Below, one piece after another: positions 12,876-18,768 of a DNA stretch of 21,008 nucleotides. The number at the start of each line of letters is the position of its first letter. The first letter of the stretch is position 1. The translations under genes and the position numbers were made by a program. This DNA is from Chloroflexota bacterium (GTDB taxonomy: Bacteria; Chloroflexota; Dormibacteria; CF-121), in assembly GCA_005881235.1 (NCBI GenBank), contig VBEQ01000024.1:1-21008 (forward strand), in the 5' to 3' direction. The notes under the pieces were generated by a model. That model worked only from the letters and a program-made list of their open reading frames with translations. It had not been told where the DNA came from and made no database searches.

Positions 12876-13579
12876 CACGTTCCCTTCAACCCTCGGAGGT
12901 GATCGCCCACTATTTGGAAGCGATCTATTACATCCGGGCCGAGGGCGAGGTCGTGCGCAGCGCGCGCTTGGCGGACTGGCTATCGGTCAGCCGGCCGACG
13001 GTGACGGTAGCGCTTCGGCGGATGGTTCGGGATGGGATGGTCCGGCTGAACGCGCACAAGGAAATCGAGCTGACGGCGCGCGGGGACAGCGCAGCGTCAG
13101 CCATCGTCCGGCGTCACCGGATCGTGGAGCGGTGGATGACCGACGTGCTGGGCCTCGACTGGGTGGCGGCCGACGCCGAAGCGGAGCGCCTGGAGCACGC
13201 GGTGTCCGAGGTGGTGGAGGAGAGGCTCTACCGCGCCCTGGGCGGACCGAAGACCTGCCCGCACGGCAATCCGATTCCCGGCCATTCGACGATGCGGGCG
13301 AACGAGCTCCGGCTGTCGGCCCTGGGGGCGGGCGACACCGGAACCATCACGAGGATCTCGGAGGTGGCGCAGCGCGAAGCCCCGCCGCTGCTGCAATACC
13401 TTCACGAACGGGGCCTGCACCCGGGAACGCGGATCACGATCGAAGAAGTCGACGAGATCGGCCGGACGATGAGGCTTCGGGCGGCCCGCCAGCTGACGCT
13501 CAGCTACGAAACCGCCTCGAAGCTCTCGGTCGTGCGCTCGACTAAGCCGAGATCGCGACGGGTTTCCGCTCCTCGCTGA
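12845..13579 (+). CDS. DtxR/MntR-family metalloregulator with FeoA-like C-terminal domain
   Basis: 244 aa. Winged helix-turn-helix at about 16-80 (LADWLSVSRPTVTVALRRM), dimerisation/metal domain at about 81-150 (RRHRIVERWMTDVLGLDW, EAERLEHAVSEVVEERL, CPHGNPIPG) and a FeoA/SH3-like domain at about 160-230. By alignment from memory to DtxR, Met10 corresponds to His22, His79 to His91, Cys102 to Glu114, Glu105 to Glu117 and His106 to His118. Glu in place of Cys102 is MntR-like, but His22 is neither DtxR-like (Met) nor MntR-like (Asp). It should repress metal uptake when metal-loaded, most obviously the divergent ZIP gene. The GTG start is the first possible codon after an in-frame stop; TATATT 8 bp before it suggests a leaderless mRNA. 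The 3' end overlaps the convergent microprotein gene by 38 bp. Confidence 0.92.
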   Translation: MPSSRLVNANTRSLQPSEVIAHYLEAIYYIRAEGEVVRSARLADWLSVSRPTVTVALRRMVRDGMVRLNAHKEIELTARGDSAASAIVRRHRIVERWMTDVLGLDWVAADAEAERLEHAVSEVVEERLYRALGGPKTCPHGNPIPGHSTMRANELRLSALGAGDTGTITRISEVAQREAPPLLQYLHERGLHPGTRITIEEVDEIGRTMRLRAARQLTLSYETASKLSVVRSTKPRSRRVSAPR

Positions 13580-13679
13580 CGGCCACCGGCTGGACGGTCG
13601 TCGCCGAGTGGGGCAGGACGAGCCAGCCAGCGAAAACCACGACGCTGCAGATCACTGCGATGACAGTTGTCGCGTCCAT
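13542..13679 (-). CDS. 45-aa single-helix membrane microprotein downstream of amt
   Basis: ATG at 13679, TAG at 13542. The ribosome site AAGGAGGAG lies 6 bases before the ATG and 15 bp separate it from the ammonium transporter stop, so it is probably co-transcribed and well translated. The peptide has one membrane helix (TTVIAVICSVVVFAGWLVL, about 4-22) and a polar tail with EERK. Its last 12 codons run antisense over the end of the DtxR-type gene. No known family is recognised. Small single-helix proteins next to transporters often act as accessory subunits, as KdpF does for KdpFABC; a similar role here is speculation. Confidence 0.7.
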   Translation of the reverse strand: MDATTVIAVICSVVVFAGWLVLPHSATTVQPVAVSEERKPVAISA

Positions 13680-13694
13680 GAATTCTCCTCCTTC

Positions 13695-14933
13695 TTAGTT
13701 GGCGTTGATGCTGGCGTAGGCGGGTTCACCGTGTTGCGAGAGATCGAGGCCGAGGATCTCTTCGTCCTCGTGCACGCGCAAGGGGACGAACAGGTTGACG
13801 ACTTTGAGGATGACGAAGGTGCCGGCAATCGACCAGCCCCAGGCGGCGCCGATCGCCACCAGCTGGATCAGGACCTGCTTCGGGTTGCCGTAAAAGAAAC
13901 CGTTGGCGGCAGCCGAGTTGATCGCCACGGTGGCGAAGAGCCCGGTCGCCAGCGCGCCCCAGGTACCGCCGATGCCGTGAACCGCCCAGACGTCGAGGGC
14001 ATCGTCGACGTGGATCCGCTCGCGCAGCTGGATGGCCAGGTAGCAGACCACGCCCGCGCCGAATCCGATCACGATCGCGCCCATGACGTTGACAAAGCCT
14101 GAGGCCGGGGTGATGGCAACCAGGCCGGCAACCGCACCGGCTGCCGCACCGATCACGCTCGGCTGCTTCTTGTGCCACCAGCTGACCGTCATCCAGGTGA
14201 GGGCGGCCATGGCGGTCGCCGTGTTGGTGACGACGAAGGCGCTGGTAGCGAGTGCGCCCGCACCCAGCGCACTGCCCGCATTGAAGCCGAACCAGCCGAA
14301 CCAGAGCAGAGCCGCGCCCAGCACGGTCATGGTGGCGTCATGCGGCTCGGCCTTCTGCTTGCCGAAGCCGATTCGGCGGCCGAGCACGAGGGCGGCGACC
14401 AGGGCCGAAACGCCCGAGCTGATGTGGACGACGGTCCCGCCGGCGAAGTCGAGCGCGCCCAGCTGGTGAAGCCATCCCCCCGCACCCCAGACCCAATGCG
14501 CGATCGGGTCGTAGACGAAGGTCGCCCAGAGCAATGAGAAGAGCACGAACGCCTTGAAGCGCTGCCGTTCCGCGAACGCGCCGCTGATCAGGGCGGGCGT
14601 GATGACGGCAAACATCATCTGGAAGACCATGAAAGCCTGATGCGGGATAGTGGGCGCGTAATCGGGATTGGGCGTGAAGCCGACGTTGTTCAGGCCGACC
14701 CATTCGAGGCCGCCGATGAGATGGAACTTGTCCGGTCCGAAGGCGAGACTGTAGCCCCACAGAACCCACTGGACACTGATGAGGCAGAGGATGAAAAAGC
14801 TGTGCATGATCGTCGAGAGGACATTCTTGCGGCGGACGAGCCCGCCGTAGAAGAAGCCCAGTGCCGGCGTCATCAACATCACGAGCGCGGCCGAAGCAAG
14901 GACCCAGGCGGTATCGCCACTATCGATTTTCAT
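13695..14933 (-). CDS. amt: Ammonium transporter (Amt/MEP/Rh family)
   Basis: 412 aa with eleven predicted membrane helices and no cleaved signal peptide. The conserved family motifs are present: TPALGFFYGGLVRRKNVLS, the DFAGGTVVHISSG pore motif with His170, the Phe gate positions near 108 (MMFAVITPAL) and 215 (WFGWFGFNAGS), and DVWAVHGIGGTWG with the second pore His319. It forms a trimer that conducts NH4+/NH3 inward. The C-terminal cytoplasmic tail has the HEDEEILGLDLSQHGEPAY pattern by which PII (GlnK) proteins close the channel. No glnK gene follows; instead a microprotein gene starts 15 bp downstream. A GACAAT box lies 6 bp before the ATG, with no clear ribosome site. Confidence 0.96.
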   Translation of the reverse strand: MKIDSGDTAWVLASAALVMLMTPALGFFYGGLVRRKNVLSTIMHSFFILCLISVQWVLWGYSLAFGPDKFHLIGGLEWVGLNNVGFTPNPDYAPTIPHQAFMVFQMMFAVITPALISGAFAERQRFKAFVLFSLLWATFVYDPIAHWVWGAGGWLHQLGALDFAGGTVVHISSGVSALVAALVLGRRIGFGKQKAEPHDATMTVLGAALLWFGWFGFNAGSALGAGALATSAFVVTNTATAMAALTWMTVSWWHKKQPSVIGAAAGAVAGLVAITPASGFVNVMGAIVIGFGAGVVCYLAIQLRERIHVDDALDVWAVHGIGGTWGALATGLFATVAINSAAANGFFYGNPKQVLIQLVAIGAAWGWSIAGTFVILKVVNLFVPLRVHEDEEILGLDLSQHGEPAYASINAN

Positions 14934-15020
14934 TCCGGGATTGTCCGACGATTGGGCCGGCTGAGGTAATGGACCGAGGTCACGGAAATCACCGGCGGAG
15001 ATCGTGCGCTCCGCACAAAA

Positions 15021-15689
15021 TCAGCCGGAGGGTCGCCAGCTGCGGTTGTCGTGGCAGAAGTGGACGGCGGCAGGCCCCCGCCGGTGTAACTTGTCCAGCG
15101 ACTGCTGGAACGTCGGGACGTCTTCCATCATCCCCTCGAGCGGCGCCTTCCCCTCGAACATGCCGACCGTCCAGCAGGCATCGCCCGTCAGCAGAGCCGG
15201 ACCCGCGCTGGTATCGACCTCGACGCTCTGATGGCCTGGGGTATGGCCGGGGGTCGTGATCACCCGGACGCCGGGCACGATCTCACGCTCGCCGTCGAGG
15301 AGCTCGACGCGGGCGCCGGCGAAGTCGAGCCACTGCGCGGGCGTATCCGCGTAGCGGTGTCGGCCCTCGTACTCCAGTCGCTGTAGGTAAAACGGCGCCT
15401 GCGGAAAGACGGCGTTCTGCCCGCAGTGGTCGAAGTGGAGGTGCGAGTTGATCACCCAGCGGATGTCCGAGGGATCGACATCGTGCTCACGCAGCGCCTC
15501 TGCCACCGAGGCGTTGACCGGGCGGTAATCCTTGATCAACTCCAGCGGCGTGCCATAACCGGTGTCGACCAGTCCGGCGCCGCCGGGGTGCTTGACCAAG
15601 AAGCCATGCACCGGGATCCCAAGAGACATGTCCGCCAGCCAGATATGGCCGAGATTCAGTCGGACGATCGCTTCCGGCGGCAGCGCCAC
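15021..15689 (-). CDS. MBL-fold hydrolase, N-acyl-homoserine-lactonase-like
   Basis: 222 aa from a GTG start. Metallo-beta-lactamase fold with a full two-metal site: SHLHFDHCG near 82-90 (HxHxDH), His in TPGHTPGH near 147-151, the bridging Asp in LLTGDACW near 170, and the late His in FCHDN near 213. The VDTGYGTPLELI segment and overall size resemble AttM/AiiB-type lactonases, but many members of this group act on other lactones or thioesters, so quorum quenching is not established. It is separated from the upstream DUF1501 gene by a GC-rich hairpin. Confidence 0.88.
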   Translation of the reverse strand: MALPPEAIVRLNLGHIWLADMSLGIPVHGFLVKHPGGAGLVDTGYGTPLELIKDYRPVNASVAEALREHDVDPSDIRWVINSHLHFDHCGQNAVFPQAPFYLQRLEYEGRHRYADTPAQWLDFAGARVELLDGEREIVPGVRVITTPGHTPGHQSVEVDTSAGPALLTGDACWTVGMFEGKAPLEGMMEDVPTFQQSLDKLHRRGPAAVHFCHDNRSWRPSG

Positions 15690-15705
15690 GGTCCGATCCT
15701 ACGTC

Positions 15706-15728
15706 CCCTCCCCCGCTTGCGGGGAGGG
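15706..15728. terminator. GC-rich hairpin between DUF1501 and MBL genes
   Basis: Stem CCCTCCCC / GGGGAGGG with a 7-base loop CGCTTGC, followed on the plus strand by a GGGTGGGGG tract. It lies 13 bp after the DUF1501 stop and could stop or slow transcription, but there is no T-tract. The sequence resembles a CCCTCCCCGC-hairpin plus AGGGTGGGGG element that I recall as a common dispersed intergenic repeat in many GC-rich genomes; only one copy is in the window. Confidence 0.4.
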
Positions 15729-15741
15729 CAGGGTGGGGGCT

Positions 15742-16989
15742 CTATGCCTTCAGCAGGGGCAGCATCTCGTAGGTGCCGCCGAGCAAATCGCTCGCCGGGG
15801 CATTCAGATATCCCTGCAGCACGGAAGCGTAGACCGACCGGAAATCCGTCGTGAATTTCAGGTTGCCGTTGTCCAGGGCACTGAGGCTGGGCTGCTCGCC
15901 GTAAAGGCCGCCTTTGACCGGCGCACCGAGCAGGAACATCGGCGCCGCGGTGCCATGGTCGGTGCCGGCGCTGCCGTTCTCTTTGACCCGCCGCCCAAAC
16001 TCGGACCAGGTCATGATCAGCACGCGGTCGCCAAGACCGTGCCCCTGAAGATCCTGCATGAACGCCGACAGTGCCTGATCGAGGTCAAGCAAGAGCTTGT
16101 CGTGGACCGGCTTCTCGCGGGCATGGTTATCGAAGCCTCCCAGCGTCACGTGCGCGACCCGGACTCCGAGCCCGGAAACGATGGTTTCCGCGACCAGCTT
16201 GAGCGAGCTCGCGATCGGACTGTTGGCCGGGTAGCTCGCTTTGGCCTGGTAGGTCGCATCCGTCGCCTGCAGTGCGTGCGAAGCCTGCAGGGCCTCGTTC
16301 AGCGTGGCGTCGAGCAGGGCGCCGAAGGGCGCCGGTGTGGCGCCTTTGAACGCGCCGTAGAACTTCATCAGCGGGTTTTCGACGTCGACCTGGGTCCCAT
16401 GCTCGTTGATCGGCTGCAGCCGGAAGGTCTTCAAGGATTGCAGCGCGGTCACCGGCGTGCTGGAGCGGAGCTCGGGCGGCACCAGTGAGCCGGCGCTCAC
16501 GCCTTCCAGCGCATGGTTCGGGGACTCACCCACCTTGTCGAGGTAGTTGAGGTAGCGGCCGAGCCAGCCGTCGCCGATGCCGCCCTTGACGTTGGCGGTC
16601 TCCCAGATCGACATCGAGGCGAAGTGGGACAGGTTGGGGCTGGGGTAGCCGACGCCCTGCACGACGGCGAGCTGTCCGGCGTCGAAACTTGCCTTGAGGC
16701 CCTTGAGGTTTGAATGCAGGCCCAGCTGGCTGTTCAGCGGTAGGACGCCCTGGTCCTGCCGGAGCGTGGGCCGCGCGTCATGGTAAGCGCCGTCGGCAAA
16801 GGGGATCACGGTGTTGAGGCCGTCGTTGCCTCCGGCCAGCTGCACCAGCACCAGGACGCGGTCGCTGGGCGCCACGTTGGGGGAGTCGGCGGCGGCGGCG
16901 GCCAGGCCGTTGGCGAACACCGATGGCACCGCCGATCCGGCAAAGACTGGGATCAGGCCCTGCTTGATGAAGTCGCGGCGGCTAAACAT
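15742..16989 (-). CDS. DUF1501 exported protein (Tat signal)
   Basis: 415 aa. Begins with a twin-arginine signal (SRRDFIKQGL, hydrophobic stretch, cleavage region near residue 30, A-rich), so it is exported folded. The body is DUF1501, a sulfatase/alkaline-phosphatase-like fold: VLVLVQLAGGNDGLNTVIP, RPTLRQDQGVLPLN, FASMSIWETAN, HVTLGGFDNHARE, MTWSEFGRRVKENGSAGTDHGTAAPMFLLG. The conserved Asp, His and Asn residues are consistent with metal binding, but no activity has been shown for the family to my knowledge. The ATG has GGAG about 10 bases upstream. It lies 20 bp after the DUF1800 gene, its usual partner, and is the second gene of that pair. Confidence 0.93.
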   Translation of the reverse strand: MFSRRDFIKQGLIPVFAGSAVPSVFANGLAAAAADSPNVAPSDRVLVLVQLAGGNDGLNTVIPFADGAYHDARPTLRQDQGVLPLNSQLGLHSNLKGLKASFDAGQLAVVQGVGYPSPNLSHFASMSIWETANVKGGIGDGWLGRYLNYLDKVGESPNHALEGVSAGSLVPPELRSSTPVTALQSLKTFRLQPINEHGTQVDVENPLMKFYGAFKGATPAPFGALLDATLNEALQASHALQATDATYQAKASYPANSPIASSLKLVAETIVSGLGVRVAHVTLGGFDNHAREKPVHDKLLLDLDQALSAFMQDLQGHGLGDRVLIMTWSEFGRRVKENGSAGTDHGTAAPMFLLGAPVKGGLYGEQPSLSALDNGNLKFTTDFRSVYASVLQGYLNAPASDLLGGTYEMLPLLKA

Positions 16990-17005
16990 GGTTGCTCATC
17001 TCCAT

Positions 17006-17020
17006 CAGTTCAGTTCAGTT
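17006..17020. repeat. Three tandem CAGTT repeats at the DUF1800 stop codon
   Basis: CAGTT occurs three times in a row. On the coding (minus) strand each AACTG unit contributes to the last residues and the TGA at 17010-17012. A change in copy number would move the stop and the spacing to the DUF1501 start, so the site could be slippage-prone. Confidence 0.6.
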
Positions 17021-18470
17021 GGAATTCCGGTGTCGCCAGCACCATGAAGAGCAGGCCGGCCTGGTTCTGTGGATGGGCGGCCGTAAAGGCCTCCAACCCA
17101 TCTTTGGTTGTGGGGCTGATGCTGCCGTCCACCAGGGTGCTCATCAGCTGGTCGAGGGTCGAGCCGGAGGACGACGAGCGCATCCGCTGTGTCGCGGCGT
17201 TGACGAAGTTGAGCCGCGTGAGCAGCGTCGAGCTGTTGATCCAGGAGGTGCCGGCCGGCCACCCGGCGACGTTTGGCGGGTAGAAGAGCACCTGGCCCAT
17301 GGCGGCCGAGGCGGTGACGGCGGCGCCGTAGGCCCTGGCATCGCTACCCGTCGCCCGCAGCGTCTGGGCAGCGAGCTCCACCGGGCTCTTGATCAGGGCG
17401 CGGTAGGCCTTCGGTGCGTAGAAGGCATCCATGGCGAAGATTTCCCGGACCAGCGCCCCCACGTTGTAGTGCGATTGCTGGAAGGTGTCGGCAAGGTGGC
17501 GCACGATCTCCGGCTCGGGATTGGGATAGGCAAAGAAGGTGAACAGGCGCGCCGAGAGGCGCTCGGCGGTGGCGCGCAGCGGCACCAGCATCTCGACGAT
17601 ATCGTCGCCCGTGAAGTTTCCGGACTTCCCCATGAAGGTCTTTTGTCCGCTGTCGAAGAACCTCGGATTGAAAACCGAATCCGTCGTGTAGCGCAGTTGC
17701 TTGCCGCCGGTCAGGGTCCAGCCGGTGAAGGCACGCGCCGACTCTCGAACATCGTCCTCGGTGTAGTGCCCGATGCCGGTAGTGAAGAGTTCCATCAGCT
17801 CCCGCGCGTAGTTCTCGTTGGGCTTGCCCTTGCGATTGGTTTCCGTGTCGAGGTAGACCATCATCGCCGGGTCTTTCGATACCGCCTTCAGCAGGTCGCC
17901 GAAGTTGGCGAGCGCCATCTTTCGAAAGAGCTGGTTCTGCGTGTACAGCTGGGCAGGACCGGCCTTGTCCAGTCCGCTGGTCAGCAGCCCGTGCCAGAAG
18001 AGCGTCATCTTCTCCTCGAGGGGCCGCGCGGTCTGCACCATGCGTTGCAGCCACCATGCCTGCACGGCGCCCGGCGTCGGACCTTTATCCGAGGCGAGGT
18101 CAAGGGTCGGAAGCTGGGCCTCGAGCGCAGCGTTGGACGTCGACTGATAGCTCAGCACCGACTCGGTCATCATCGTGCTGGTCATCGCCGCGTAGCGATC
18201 GAGCTCCGCGCTGGTGGCGCCGAAACCGGCGCGGCGGAGCAGATGCGCCGCCCGGACGCGGGGCGTGCGCAGCGCACCCTGGTAGCCATGGGTGTAGTCC
18301 CGCACCCTGTCGAGGATGTCTGAGAGGTCGTTGCCTTTCCACAGCGCGGCGAGCGCGGCCGCCGTGGCACCTGCGGCTCCGGTGGCGAGTACGCTCCGCC
18401 GCGATACGGGCCGCTGCCAGATCGGCCTCGACCTCGCTGCGGGCGGCGTCGCGATCGGAGCGTGGTCCAT
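17010..18470 (-). CDS. DUF1800 exported protein (Tat signal)
   Basis: 486 aa from the ATG at 18470. The N-terminus carries a twin-arginine signal (SRRSVLATGAAGATAAALAALW). DUF1800 motifs follow: AAHLLRRAGFGATSAELD, WWLQRMVQTARPLEEKMTLFWHGLLTSG, LDTETNRKGKPNENYARELMELFTTGIGHYTEDDVRESARAFTGWTL, DIVEMLV, AYPNPEPEIVRHLADTFQQSHYNVGALVREIF, PNVAGWPAGTSWINSSTLLTR. The family and its DUF1501 partner are widespread, exported and of unknown function, suspected in extracellular polymer or metal-linked chemistry. The frame is open upstream to 18833, but that stretch is Arg-rich nonsense and would hide the signal peptide. No strong ribosome site is visible before 18470. Confidence 0.93.
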   Translation of the reverse strand: MDHAPIATPPAARSRPIWQRPVSRRSVLATGAAGATAAALAALWKGNDLSDILDRVRDYTHGYQGALRTPRVRAAHLLRRAGFGATSAELDRYAAMTSTMMTESVLSYQSTSNAALEAQLPTLDLASDKGPTPGAVQAWWLQRMVQTARPLEEKMTLFWHGLLTSGLDKAGPAQLYTQNQLFRKMALANFGDLLKAVSKDPAMMVYLDTETNRKGKPNENYARELMELFTTGIGHYTEDDVRESARAFTGWTLTGGKQLRYTTDSVFNPRFFDSGQKTFMGKSGNFTGDDIVEMLVPLRATAERLSARLFTFFAYPNPEPEIVRHLADTFQQSHYNVGALVREIFAMDAFYAPKAYRALIKSPVELAAQTLRATGSDARAYGAAVTASAAMGQVLFYPPNVAGWPAGTSWINSSTLLTRLNFVNAATQRMRSSSSGSTLDQLMSTLVDGSISPTTKDGLEAFTAAHPQNQAGLLFMVLATPEFQLN

Positions 18471-18568
18471 GGTCAATTCGCAGGCTATGGCTCGAGCGTG
18501 AACTCGGCCTGAGAGGCCCCTTAGAAGGTTCAACGGGGGTTCGCCACCCGCTCCGGCGGGCCGATCGG

Positions 18569-18694
18569 CTAGTAGCCGCCTGGCGAGGAGGAGGAGGAGG
18601 TCGTGGCCGGTCCCGATCCGTTCGACGAGCCGCAGCCGGCGACGCCCACAACCAGGAGCATCGAGACGAGCAGGACGACGATCACACGCCTCAT
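18569..18694 (-). CDS. 41-aa small lipoprotein
   Basis: ATG at 18694, TAG at 18569. The peptide is a compact lipoprotein signal: basic MRR, a hydrophobic core VIVVLLVSMLLVVG, and the lipobox VAGC with Cys21, followed by a Gly/Ser/Thr-rich tail with a run of five serines encoded by TCC repeats. After lipid attachment and cleavage only about 21 residues would remain. TAATCT lies 8 bp before the ATG and AAAGAG just before it. It may be transcribed with the DUF1800/DUF1501 genes 98 bp downstream. The sequence reads as a true lipoprotein signal, but the mature part is so short that it could be a remnant. Confidence 0.6.
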   Translation of the reverse strand: MRRVIVVLLVSMLLVVGVAGCGSSNGSGPATTSSSSSPGGY

Positions 18695-18750
18695 CTCTTT
18701 CTAGATTACGCCGGCAGGTTACGGTTCGGCGCCGCCGCGAAGGGCGTCCA

Positions 18751-18756
18751 TATACT
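18751..18756 (+). promoter_or_regulatory. -10 box TATACT of the formate dehydrogenase gene
   Basis: TATACT matches the -10 consensus in five of six bases, in an otherwise GC-rich 74-bp gap between divergent genes. It ends 12 bp before the ATG at 18769, so the leader would be about 6 bases. No clear -35 box is visible, which may mean an activator is needed. GAGAGG at 18762-18767 is only one base from the ATG, too close for a normal ribosome site. Confidence 0.45.
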
Positions 18757-18768
18757 GGATCGAGAGGC

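Noticed and set aside
16992..18323. 443-codon plus-strand frame opposite the DUF1800 gene
   Set aside because: Composition of an antisense shadow; the minus-strand protein has clear DUF1800 motifs.
18471..18568. GGCC-N5-GGCC hairpin after the lipoprotein gene as a terminator
   Set aside because: Short 4-bp stem and no T-tract; it would also separate genes that may be co-transcribed. Too weak to call.
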